Source: Saccoglossus kowalevskii (taxonomy: Eukaryota; Hemichordata; Enteropneusta; Harrimaniidae). From it: DNA of 14,865 bases. The position numbers and the translations under genes are program-made. The DNA lies in the NCBI RefSeq assembly GCF_000003605.2, contig NW_003130564.1:1-14865 (forward strand). Direction: 5' to 3'. This document shows, one piece after another, positions 1 through 12,950 of this stretch (its first letter is position 1; the number at the start of each line of letters is the position of its first letter). A model generated the notes under the pieces. That model ran no database searches. It saw nothing but the letters and a program-made list of their open reading frames with translations, and was not told the DNA's origin.

Positions 1-1059
1 ACTGGCATAGCTGTCGTCATTACTACACTACTCGCATAGCTGTTGTCATTAGTACACTACTGAAATAGGTGTTGTCATTACTACACTATTAGCATAGCTT
101 TTGTCATTACTACACTACTGACGTAGCTGTCGTCACTACTACACTACTGACATAGCTGTCGTCATTACTACACTACTGGCATGGCTGTCGTCATTACTAC
201 ACTACTGACATAGCTGTGGTCATTACTACAGTACTGATATAGCTGTCTCACTACTACACTACTGACATAGCTGTCGTCATTACTACACTACTGACATAGC
301 TGTCGTCATTACTACAGTACTGACATAGCTGTCTCACTACTACACCACTGACATAGCTGTCGTCATTACTACACTACTGACATAGCTGTCGTCATTACTA
401 CACTACTGACATAGCTGTCGTCATTACTACACTACTGACATAGATGTCGTCATTACTACACTACTGACATAGCTGTCGTCATTACTACACTACTGGCATA
501 GCTGTCGTCATTACTACACTACTGACATAGCTGTCGTCATTACTACACCACTGACATAGCTGTCGTCATTACTACACCACTGACGGAGCTGTCGTCATCA
601 CTACACTACTGACATAGCTGTCGTCATTACTACACTACTAACATAGCTGTCGTCATTACTACACTACTGACATAGCTGTCGTCATTACTACACTACTGAC
701 TTAGCTGTCGTCATTACTACACCACTGACATAGCTATCGTCATCACTACACTACTGACATAGCTATCGTCATCACTACACTACTGACATAGCTGTCGTCA
801 TTACTACACTACTCGCATAGCTGTTGTCATTACTACACTACTGAAATAGCTGTTGTCATTACTACACTACTAGCATAGCTTTTGTCGTTACTACACTACT
901 AGCATAGCTTTTATCATTACTACACTACTAGCATAGCTTTTATCATTACTACACTACTGGCATTGCTGTCGTCATTACTATACCACTAGCATAGCTGTCG
1001 TCATTATTACACCACTGACATAGCTGTCGTCACTACTACACCACTGACATAGCTGTCGT
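1..1059. repeat. Higher-order block alpha, copy 1
   Basis: This stretch of the satellite matches 4254-5292 variant for variant. It shares the CGC-start monomer at 33, the TGTGGTC variant at 215, the two-base-shorter GTCTCAC units, the TAGATGTC variant at 441, a TTTTATC pair near 900-945 and the ATTATTAC variant at 1003. The offset is 4253 at the left end and 4232 at the right, the change coming from a few monomer-scale or smaller indels, such as one extra CTATCGTC unit here near 740-775. The block probably starts left of the window. Confidence 0.8.
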
Positions 1060-1150
1060 CATTACTACACTACTGACATAGCTGTCGTCATTACTACAAT
1101 ACTCGCATAGCTGTTGTCATTAGTACACTACTGAAATAGGTGTTGTCATT

Positions 1151-2007
1151 ACTACACTACTAGCATAGCTTTTGTAATTACTACACTACTGACATGGCTG
1201 TCGTCATTACTACACCACTGGCATAGCTGTCGTCATTACTACACCACTGACATAACTGTCGTCATTACTACACTACTGGCATAGCTGTCGTCATTACTAC
1301 AATACTCGCATAGCTGTTGTCATTAGTACACTACTGAAATAGGTGTTGTCATTACTACACTATTAGCATAGCTTTTGTCATTACTACACTACTAGCATAG
1401 CTGTTGTCATTACTACACCACTGACATAGCTGTCGTCATTACTATACCACTGGCATAGCTGTCGTCACTACTACACCACTGACATAGCTGTCGTCACTAC
1501 TACACTACTGGCATATCTGTCGTCATTACTACACTACTGACATAGCTGTCGTCATTACTACACTACTGACGTAGCTGTCGTCATTACTTCACTACTGACA
1601 TAGCTGTCGTCATTACTACACTACTGACATAGCTGTCGTCATTACCACACTACTGACATAGCTGTCGTCATTACTACACTACTGGCATGGCTGTCGTCAT
1701 TACTACACTACTGACATAGCTGTTGTCATTACTACACTACTGACATAGCTGTCGTCATTACTACACTACTCGAATAGCTGTTGTCATTAGTACACCACTG
1801 AAATAGCTGTTGTCATTACTACACTATTAGCATAGCTTTTCTCATTATTACACTACTAGCATAGCTTTTGTCATTACTACACTACTAGCATAACTGTTGT
1901 CATTACTACACCACTGACATAGCTGTCGTTATTACTACACCATTGGCATAGCTGTCGTCATTACTACTCCACTGACATAGCTGTCGTCATAACTACTCTA
2001 CTGACAT
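1151..2007. repeat. Higher-order block epsilon, copy 1 (partner 10613-11469)
   Basis: About 857 bp in which every monomer variant I compared reappears at a constant offset of 9462 bp. Markers are CATAACTG at 1251, AATACTCGC at 1301, TACTTCAC at 1585, the CGA-start monomer at 1771, TTTTCTCATTATTAC near 1840 and the CATTGGC variant near 1940. I found no difference by eye across this span. After 2007 the similarity continues with a one-monomer shift (offset 9491) to about 2400. This implies a recent long-range duplication within the array. Confidence 0.8.
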
Positions 2008-2669
2008 AGCTGTCGTCATTACTACACTACTGACATAGCTGTTGTCATTACTACACTACTGAAATAGCTGTTGTCATTACTACACTACTGACATAGCTGT
2101 CGTCATTACTACTCTACTGACATAGCTGTCGTCATAACTACTCTACTGACATAGCTCTCGTCATTACTACACTACTGACATAGCTGTCGTCATTACTACA
2201 CTACTGACATAGCTGTTGTCATTACTACACTACTGAAATAGCTGTTGTCATTACTACACTACTGACATAGCTGTCGTCATTACTACTCTACTGACATAGC
2301 TGTCGTCATTACTACACTACTGACATGGCTGTCGTCATTACTACACTACTGACATAGCTGTCGTCATTACTACACCACTGACATAGCTGTCGTCACTACT
2401 ACACTACTGGCATAGCTGTCGTCATTACTACACTACTGACATAACTGTCGTCATTACTACACTACTGACATAACTGTCGTCATTACTACACTACTGACAT
2501 AGCTGTCTCACTACTACACTACTGACATAGCTGTCGTCATTACTACACTACTGGCATAGCTGTCGTCATTACTACAATACTGACATAGCTGTTGTCATTA
2601 CTACACTACTGACATAGCTGTCGTCATTACCACACTACTGACATAGCTATCGTCATTACTACACTACTG

Positions 2670-3480
2670 GCATGGCTGTCGTCATTACTACACTACTGAC
2701 ATAGCTGTGGTCATTACTACAGTACTGACATAGCTGTCTCACTACTACACTACTGACATAGCTGTCGTCATTACTACACTACTGACATAGCTGTCGTCAT
2801 TACTACACTACTGACATAGCTGTCGTCATTACTACAGTACTGACATAGCTGTCTCACTACTACACCACTGACATAGCTGTCGTCATTACTACACTACTGA
2901 CATAGCTGTCGTCATTACTACACTACTGACATAGATGTCGTCATTACTACACTATTGACATAGCTGTCGTCATTACTACACTACTGGCATAGCTGTCGTC
3001 ATTACTACACTACTGACATAGCTGTCGTCATTACTACACCACTGACATAGCTGTCGTCATTACTACACCACTGACATAGCTGTCGTCATCACTACACTAC
3101 TGACATAGCTGTCGTCATTACTACACTACTGACATAGCTGTCGTCATTACTACACTACTGACATAGCTGTCGTCATTACTACACTACTGACTTAGCTGTC
3201 GTCATTACTACACCACTGACATAGCTATCGTCATCACTACACTACTGACATAGCTGTCGTCATTACTACACTACTCGCATAGCTGTTGTCATTACTACAC
3301 TACTGAAATAGCTGTTGTCATTACTACACTACTAGCATAGCTTTTGTCGTTACTACACTACTAGCATAGCTTTTATCATTACTACACTACTAGCATAGCT
3401 TTTATCATTACTACACTACTGGCATTGCTGTCGTCATTACTATACCGCTGGCATAGCTGTCGTCATTACTACACCACTGA
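2670..3480. repeat. Higher-order block alpha, copy 2
   Basis: Third instance of the alpha variant order, offset 2491 from copy 1 (TGTGGTC at 2706 against 215; TAGATGTC at 2932 against 441). It keeps the GTCTCAC units and the TTTTATC pair near 3370-3400. It differs from copies 1 and 3 by point changes, for example GACATAG where they have GATATAG after the TGTGGTC unit, and TACCGCT near 3445. It is followed at 3481-4140 by a block that parallels 1307-1880 (offset 2230-2259). Confidence 0.75.
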
Positions 3481-4253
3481 CATAGCTGTCGTCACTACTA
3501 CACTACTGGCATAGCTGTCGTCATTACTACACTACACGCATAGCTGTTGTCATTAGTACACTACTGAAATAGGTGTTGTCATTACTACACTATTAGCATA
3601 GCTTTTGTCATTACTACACTACTAGCATAGCTGTTGTCATTACTACACCACTGACATAGCTGTCGTTATTACTACACCACTGGCATAGCTGTCGTCATTA
3701 CTACACCACTGACATAGCTGTCGTCACTACTACACCACTGACATAGCTGTCGTCACTACTACACTACTGGCAAATCTGTCGTCATTACTACACTACTGAC
3801 ATAGCTGTCGTCATTACTACACTACTGACGTAGCTGTCGTCATTACTTAACTACTGACATAGCTGTCGTCATTACTACACTACTGACATAGCTGTCGTCA
3901 TTACCACACTACTGACATAGCTGTCGTCATTACTACACTACTGGCATGGCTGTCGTCATTACTACACTACTGACATAGCTGTTGTCATTACTACACTACT
4001 GACATAGCTGTCGTCATTACTACACTACTCGAATAGCTGTTGTCATTAGTACACCACTGAAATAGCTGTTGTCATTACTACACTATTAGCATAGCTTTTC
4101 TCATTACTACACTACTAGCATAGCTTTTGTAATTACTACACTACTGACATGGCTGTCGTCATTACTACACCACTGGCATAGCTGTCGTCATTACTACACC
4201 ACTGGCATAGCTCATTACTTCACCACTGACATAACTGTCGTCATTACTACACT

Positions 4254-5292
4254 ACTGGCATAGCTGTCGTCATTACTACACTACTCGCATAGCTGTTGTC
4301 ATTAGTACACTACTGAAATAGGTGTTGTCATTACTACACTATTAGCATAGCTTTTGTCATTACTACACTACTGACGTAGCTGTCGTCACTACTACACTAC
4401 TGACATAGCTGTCGTCATTACTACACTACTGGCATGGCTGTCGTCATTACTACACTACTGACATAGCTGTGGTCATTACTACAGTACTGATATAGCTGTC
4501 TCACTACTACACTACACTACTGACATAGCTGTCGTCATTACTACACTACTGACATAGCTGTCGTCATTACTACAGTACTGACATAGCTGTCTCACTACTA
4601 CACCACTGACATAGCTGTCGTCATTACTACACTACTGACATAGCTGTCGTCATTACTACACTACTGACATAGCTGTCGTCATTACTACACTACTACTGAC
4701 ATAGATGTCGTCATTACTACACTACTGACATAGCTGTCGTCATTACTACACTACTGGCATAGCTGTCGTCATTACTACACTACTGACATAGCTGTCGTCA
4801 TTACTACACCACTGACATAGCTGTCGTCATTACTACACCACTGACGGAGCTGTCGTCATCACTACACTACTGACATAGCTGTCGTTATTACTACACTACT
4901 AACATAGCTGTCGTCATTACTACACTACTGACATAGCTGTCGTCATTACTACACTACTGACTTAGCTGTCGTCATTACTACACCACTGACATAGCTATCG
5001 TCATCACTACACTACTGACATAGCTGTCGTCATTACTACACTACTCGCATAGCTGTTGTCATTACTACACTACTGAAATAGCTGTTGTCATTACTACACT
5101 ACTAGCATAGCTTTTGTCGTTACTACACTACTAGCATAGCTTTTATCATTACTACACTACTAGCATAGCTTTTATCATTACTACACTACTGGCATTGCTG
5201 TCGTCATTACTATACCACTAGCATAGCTGTCGTCATTATTACACCACTGACATAGCTGTCGTCACTACTACACCACTGACATAGCTGTCGTC
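4254..5292. repeat. Higher-order block alpha, copy 3
   Basis: Starts with the same bases as the window start and follows copy 1 monomer by monomer, including the unusual GACGGAG and CTAACATAG variants and the ATTATTAC variant at 5235. It has two private insertions in the CTACACTACT tail: 5 bp near 4510 and 3 bp near 4692. It lacks one monomer present in copy 1 near 760. Confidence 0.8.
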
Positions 5293-5640
5293 ACTACTAC
5301 ACTACTGGCATATCTGTCGTCATTACTACACTACTGACATAGCTGTCGTCATTTCTACACTACTGACGTAGCTGTCGTCATTACTACACTACTGACATAG
5401 CTGTCGTCATTACTACACTACTGGCATAGCTGTTGTCATTACTACACCACTGACATAGCTGTCGTCATTACTATACCACTGGCATAGCTGTCGTCATTAC
5501 TACACCACTGACATAGCTGTCGTCACTACTACACAACTGACATAGCTGTCGTCACTACTACACTACTGGCATATCTGTCGTCATTACTACACTACTGACA
5601 TAGCTGTCGTCATTACTACACTACTGACGTAGCTGTCGTC

Positions 5641-6378
5641 ATTACTTCACTACTGACATAGCTGTCGTCATTACTACACTACTGACATAGCTGTCGTCAT
5701 TACCACACTACTGACATAGCTGTCGTCATTACTACACTACTGGCATGGCTGTCGTCATTACTACACTACTGACATAGCTGTTGTCATTACTACACTACTG
5801 ACATAGCTGTCGTCATTACTACACTACTCGCATAGCTGTTGTCATTAGTACACTACTGAAATAGCTGTTGTCATTACTACACTATTAGCATAGCTTTTGT
5901 CATTACTACACTACTAGCATAGCTTTTGTAATTACTACACTACTGACATGGCTGTCGTCATTACTACACCACTGGCATAGCTGTCGTCATTACTACACCA
6001 CTGACAAAGCTGTCGTCATTACTACACTACTGGCATAGCTGTCGTCATTACTACACCACTGGCATAGCTGTCGCATTACTACACTACTGACATAGCTGTC
6101 GTCATTACTACACTACTCGCATAGCTGTTGTCATTAGTACACTACTGAAATAGGTGTTGTCATTACTACACTATTAGCATAGCTTTTGTCATTACTACAC
6201 TACTAGCATAGCTGTTGTCATTACTACACCACTGACATAGCTGTCGTTATTACTACACCATTGGCATAGCTGTCGTCATTACTACTCCACTGACATAGCT
6301 GTCGTCATAACTACTCTACTGACATAGCTCTCGTCATTACTACACTACTGACATAGCTGTCGTCATTACTACACTACT
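5641..6378. repeat. Higher-order block delta, copy 1 (partner 6771-7508)
   Basis: About 738 bp repeated at a constant offset of 1130 bp. Shared private markers are ATTACTTCAC at 5641, the CGC-start monomers at 5829 and 6118, GACAAAGC at 6003, a 28-bp unit with TCGCATT at 6071, and the CTCTCGTC unit near 6328. Identity breaks at 6379, where this copy has GGC and the partner GAC. The interval 6379-6770 in turn copies the monomers from about 5421 at an offset of 956 bp (ACACAACTGA at 5531 and 6487), so overlapping duplications are stacked here. Confidence 0.8.
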
Positions 6379-6770
6379 GGCATAGCTGTTGTCATTACTA
6401 CACCACTGACATAGCTGTCGTCATTACTATACCACTGGCATAGCTGTCGTCATTACTACACCACTGACATAGCTGTCGTCACTACTACACAACTGACATA
6501 GCTGTCGTCACTACTACACTACTGGCATATCTGTCGTCATTACTACACTACTGACATAGCTGTCGTCATTACTACACTACTGACGTAGCTGTCGTCTTTA
6601 CTTCACTACTGACATAGCTGTCGTCATTACTACACTACTGACATAGCTGTCGTCATTACCACACTACTGACATAGCTGTCGTCATTACTACACTACTGGC
6701 ATGGCTGTCGTCATTACTACACTACTGACATAGCTGTTGTCATTACTACACTACTGACATAGCTGTCGTC

Positions 6771-7508
6771 ATTACTTCACTACTGACATAGCTGTCGTCA
6801 TTACTACACTACTGACATAGCTGTCGTCATTACCACACTACTGACATAGCTGTCGTCATTACTACACTACTGGCATGGCTGTCGTCATTACTACACTACT
6901 GACATAGCTGTTGTCATTACTACACTACTGACATAGCTGTCGTCATTACTACACTACTCGCATAGCTGTTGTCATTAGTACACTACTGAAATAGCTGTTG
7001 TCATTACTACACTATTAGCATAGCTTTTGTCATTACTACACTACTAGCATAGCTTTTGTAATTACTACACTACTGACATGGCTGTCGTCATTACTACACC
7101 ACTGGCATAGCTGTCGTCATTACTACACCACTGACAAAGCTGTCGTCATTACTACACTACTGGCATAGCTGTCGTCATTACTACACCACTGGCATAGCTG
7201 TCGCATTACTACACTACTGACATAGCTGTCGTCATTACTACACTACTCGCATAGCTGTTGTCATTAGTACACTACTGAAATAGGTGTTGTCATTACTACA
7301 CTATTAGCATAGCTTTTGTCATTACTACACTACTAGCATAGCTGTTGTCATTACTACACCACTGACATAGCTGTCGTTATTACTACACCATTGGCATAGC
7401 TGTCGTCATTACTACTCCACTGACATAGCTGTCGTCATAACTACTCTACTGACATAGCTCTCGTCATTACTACACTACTGACATAGCTGTCGTCATTACT
7501 ACACTACT
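6771..7508. repeat. Higher-order block delta, copy 2
   Basis: Matches 5641-6378 at an offset of 1130 bp, including GACAAAGC at 7133, the shortened TCGCATT unit at 7201 and CGC-start monomers at 6959 and 7248. Its left end falls 174 bp (six monomers) after the equivalent TACTT marker of the preceding copy at 6599. That is what unequal exchange between out-of-register copies would give. Confidence 0.8.
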
Positions 7509-7739
7509 GACATAGCTGTTGTCATTACTACACTACTGAAATAGCTGTTGTCATTACTACACTACTGACATAGCTGTCGTCAATACTACTCTACTGACAT
7601 AGCTGTCGTCATTACTACACTACTGACATGGCTGTCGTCATTACTACACTACTGACATAGCTGTCGTCATTACTACACCACTGACATAGCTGTCGTCACT
7701 ACTACACTTCTGGCATAGCTGTCGTTATTACTACACTTC

Positions 7740-9730
7740 TGACATAGCTGTCGTCATTACTACACTACTGACGTATCTGTCGTCACTACTGCACTACTGA
7801 CATAGCTGTCGTCATTACTACACTACTGGCATGACTGTCGTCATTACTACACTACTGACATAGCTGTCGTAATTACTACACTACTAACATAGCTGTCGTC
7901 GATACTACACTACTGACATAGCTGTCGTCATTACTACACTACTGACATAGCTGTCGTCATTACTACACTACTGACATAGCTGTCGTCATTACTACGCTAC
8001 TGACATAGCTGTCGTCGATACTACACTACTGACATAGCTGTCGTCATTACTACACTACTGGCATAGCTGTCGTCACTACTACACTACTGACATAGCTGTC
8101 GTCATTACTACACCACTGACATAGCTGTCGTCATTACTACACTACTGACATAGCTGTCGTCGATACTACACTACTGATATAGCTGTCGTCGATACTACAC
8201 TACTGACATAGCTGCCGTCATTACTATACTTACTGACATAGCTGTTGTCATTACTACACTACTGACCTAGCTGTCGTTATTACTACACTACTGGCATAGC
8301 TGTCGTCATTACTACACTACTGACATAGATGTCGTCATTACTACACGTACTGACATAGCTGTTGTCATTACTACACTGCAGTCATAGCTGTCGTTATTAC
8401 TACACTACTGACATAGATGTTGTCATCACTACACTACACTACTGACATAGCTGTCGTCGATACTACACTACTGACATAGCTGTCGTCATTACTACACTAC
8501 TGACATAGCTGTCGTCATTACTACACTTACTGACATAGCTGTTGTCATTACTACACTACTAGCATAGCTGTCGTCATTACTACACTACTGACATAGCTGT
8601 CGTCATTACTACACTACTGGCGAAGCTGTCGTCGATACTACACTACTGACATAGCTGTCGTCGATACTACACTACTGACATAGCTGTCGTCATTACTATA
8701 CTTACTGACATTGCTGTTGTCATTACTACACTACTGACATAGCTGTCGTTATTACTACACTACTGGCATAGCTGTCGTCATTACTACACTACTGACATAG
8801 CTGTCGTCATTACTACACTACTGACATAGCTGTCGTCGATACTACACTACTGACATAGCTGTCGTCATTACTACACTACTGACATAGCTGTCGTCATTAC
8901 TACACTTACTGACATAACTATCGTCATTACTACACTACTGTCATAGCTGTCGTCGATACTACACTACTGACATAGCTGTCGTCATTACTACACTACTGAC
9001 ATAGCTGCCGTCATTACTTCACTACTGACATAGCTGTCATCATTACTACACTACTGGCATAGCTGTCGTCACTACTACACCACTGACATAGCTGTCGTCA
9101 TTACTACACCACTGACATAGCTGTCGTCATTACTACACTACTGACATAGCTGTCGTCATTACTACACTACTGACATAGATGTCGTCATTACTACACTTAC
9201 TGACATAGCTGTTGTCATTACTACACTACTGACATAGCTGTCGTTATTACTACACTACTGACATAGATGTTGTCATCACTACACTACTGACATAGCTGTC
9301 GTCGATACTACACTACTGACATAGCTGTCGTCATTACTACACTACTGACATAGCTGTCGTCATTACTACACTTACTGACATAGCTGTTGTCATTACTACA
9401 GTACTGACATTGCTGTCGTTATTACTACACTACTGGCATAGCTGTCGTCACTACTACACCACTGACATAGCTGTCGTTATTACTACACTACTGACATAGC
9501 TGTCGTCATTACTACACTACTGACATAGCTGTCGTCATCACTACACTACTGACATAGCTGTCGTCATTACTACACTACTGACATAGCTGTCGTAATTACT
9601 ACACTACTAACATAGCTGTCGTCGATACTACACTACTGACATAGCTGTCGTCATTACTACACTACTGACATAGCTGTCGTCATTACTACACTACTGACAT
9701 AGCTGTCGTCATTACTACACCACTGGCATA
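7740..9730. repeat. Distinct central satellite subfamily (gamma)
   Basis: This roughly 2-kb section keeps the 29-bp unit but has its own variants. GTCGATAC replaces GTCATTAC in 11 units (for example near 7898, 8013, 8161, 8190, 8459, 8633, 8661, 8837, 8953, 9302 and 9623). About seven units are 30 bp because of an extra T before ACTGACAT (near 8227, 8525, 8699, 8903, 9195 and 9370, plus a G version near 8345). I did not see GTCGATAC elsewhere in the window. The GAAATAG and GCTTTTGTC units, frequent on both sides, are absent between about 7560 and 9800. The spacing of the 30-bp units (298, 174, 204, 292, 175) hints at its own higher-order period. Confidence 0.7.
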
Positions 9731-10612
9731 GCTGTTGTCATTACTACACTACTGACATAGCTGTCGTCATTACTACACTACTCGCATAGCTGTTGTCATT
9801 AGTACACTACTGAAATAGCTGTTGTCATTACTACACTATTAGCATAACTTTTGTCATTACTACACTTCTAGCATAGCTGTTGTCATTACTACACCACTGA
9901 CATTGCTGTCGTCATAACTACTCTACTGACATAGCTGTCGTCATTACTACACTACTGACATAGCTGTCGTCATTACTACACTACTGACATAGCTGTTGTC
10001 ATTACTACACCACTGAAATAGCTGTTGTCATTACTACACCACTGACATAGCTGTCGTCATTACTACTCTACTGACTTAGCTGTCTTCATTACTACACTAC
10101 TGACATAGCTGTCGTCATTACTACACTACTGAAATAGCTGTCGTCATTACTACACTACTGACATAGCTGTCGTCATTACTACACTGCTGACATAGCTGTC
10201 GTCATTACTACACTACTGACATAGCTGTCGTCACTACGACACTGCTGACATAGCTGTCGTCATTACTACACTACTGGCATATCTGTCGTCCTTACTACAT
10301 TACTGACATAGCTGTCGTCATTACTACACTACTGACGTAGCTGTCGTCATTACTTCACTACTGACATAGCTGTCGTCATTACTACACTACTGACATAGCT
10401 GTCGTCATTACCACACTACTGACATAGCTGTCGTCATTACTACACTACTGGCATGGCTGACGTCATTACTACACTACTGACATAGCTGTTGTCATTACTA
10501 CACTACTGACATAGCTGTCGTCATTACTACACTACTCGCATAGCTGTTGTCATTAGTACACTACTGAAATAGCTGTTGTCATTACTACACTATTAGCATA
10601 GCTTTTGTCATT

Positions 10613-11469
10613 ACTACACTACTAGCATAGCTTTTGTAATTACTACACTACTGACATGGCTGTCGTCATTACTACACCACTGGCATAGCTGTCGTCATTA
10701 CTACACCACTGACATAACTGTCGTCATTACTACACTACTGGCATAGCTGTCGTCATTACTACAATACTCGCATAGCTGTTGTCATTAGTACACTACTGAA
10801 ATAGGTGTTGTCATTACTACACTATTAGCATAGCTTTTGTCATTACTACACTACTAGCATAGCTGTTGTCATTACTACACCACTGACATAGCTGTCGTCA
10901 TTACTATACCACTGGCATAGCTGTCGTCACTACTACACCACTGACATAGCTGTCGTCACTACTACACTACTGGCATATCTGTCGTCATTACTACACTACT
11001 GACATAGCTGTCGTCATTACTACACTACTGACGTAGCTGTCGTCATTACTTCACTACTGACATAGCTGTCGTCATTACTACACTACTGACATAGCTGTCG
11101 TCATTACCACACTACTGACATAGCTGTCGTCATTACTACACTACTGGCATGGCTGTCGTCATTACTACACTACTGACATAGCTGTTGTCATTACTACACT
11201 ACTGACATAGCTGTCGTCATTACTACACTACTCGAATAGCTGTTGTCATTAGTACACCACTGAAATAGCTGTTGTCATTACTACACTATTAGCATAGCTT
11301 TTCTCATTATTACACTACTAGCATAGCTTTTGTCATTACTACACTACTAGCATAACTGTTGTCATTACTACACCACTGACATAGCTGTCGTTATTACTAC
11401 ACCATTGGCATAGCTGTCGTCATTACTACTCCACTGACATAGCTGTCGTCATAACTACTCTACTGACAT
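10613..11469. repeat. Higher-order block epsilon, copy 2
   Basis: Counterpart of 1151-2007 at offset 9462, with the same markers: CATAACTG at 10713, CGC-start monomer at 10769, TACTTCAC at 11047 and CGA-start monomer at 11233. A related, more diverged block lies 696 bp (exactly 24 monomers) upstream, with its TACTTCAC marker at 10351. Confidence 0.8.
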
Positions 11470-12218
11470 AGCTCTCGTCATTACTACACTACTGACATAG
11501 CTGTCGTCATTACTACACTACTGACATAGCTGTTGTCATTACTACACTACTGAAATAGCTGTTGTCATTACTACACTACTGACATAGCTGTCGTCATTAC
11601 TACTCTACTGACATAGCTGTCGTCATAACTACTCTACTGACATAGCTCTCGTCATTACTACACTACTGACATAGCTGTCGTCATTACTACACTACTGACA
11701 TAGCTGTTGTCATTACTACACTACTGAAATAGCTGTTGTCATTACTACACTACTGACATAGCTGTCGTCATTACTACTCTACTGACATAGCTGTCGTCAT
11801 TACTACACTACTGACATGGCTGTCGTCATTACTACACTACTGACATAGCTGTCGTCATTACTACACCACTGACATAGCTGTCGTCACTACTACACTACTG
11901 ACATAGCTGTCGTCATTACTACACTACTGACATAACTGTCGTCATTACTACACTACTGACGTAGCTGTCGTCATTACTACACTACTGACATAGCTGTCGT
12001 CATTACTACACTACTGACATAGCTGTCGTCATTACTACACTACTGACATAGCTGTCGTCATCACTACACTACTGACATAGCTGTCGTCATTACTACACCA
12101 CTGACATAGCTGTCGTCATTACTACACTACTGACATAGCTGTCGTCATCACTACACTACTGACATAGCTGTCGTCATTACTATACCACTGACATAGCTGT
12201 CGTCATCACTACACTACT

Positions 12219-12950
12219 GACATAGATGTCGTCATTACTACACTACTGACATAGCTGTCGTCATTACTACACTACTGGCATAGCTGTCGTCATTACTACA
12301 CTACTGACATAGCTGTCGTCATTACTACACCACTGACATAGCTGTCGTCATTACTACACCACTGACATAGCTGTCGTCATCACTACACTACTGACATAGC
12401 TGTCGTCATTACTACACTACTGACATAGCTGTCGTCATTACTACACTACTGACATAGCTGTCGTCATTACTACACTACTGACTTAGCTGTCGTCATTACT
12501 ACACCACTGACATAGCTGTCGTCATCACTACACTACTGACATAGCTGTCGTCATTACTACACTACTGACATAGCTGTCGTCATTACTACACTAGTGACAT
12601 AGCTGTCGTCATTACTACACCACTGACATAGCTATCGTCATCACTACACTACTGACATAACTGTCGTCATTACTACACTACTCGCATAGCTGTTGTCATT
12701 ACTACACTACTGAAATAGCTGTTGTCATTACTACACTACTAGCATAGCTTTTGTCATTACTACACTACTAGCATAGCTTTTATCATTACTACACTACTAG
12801 CATAGCTTTTATCATTACTACACTACTGGCATTGCTGTCGTCATTACTATACCACTGGCATAGCTGTCGTCATTACTACACCACTGACATAGCTGTCGTC
12901 ACTACTACACCACTGACATAGCTGTCGTCACTACTACACTACTGGCATAT
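12219..12950. repeat. Higher-order block alpha, partial copy 4
   Basis: Begins at the TAGATGTC monomer (12223) and follows the second half of alpha. It has the CTTAGCTG unit, the CGC-start monomer at 12683 with the CATTACTAC form, then GAAATAG, three AGC-start units including the TTTTATC pair, and the GGCATTG unit ending near 12852. The first half of alpha (TGTGGTC and GTCTCAC units) is absent, so this copy is truncated on its left side. Confidence 0.7.
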
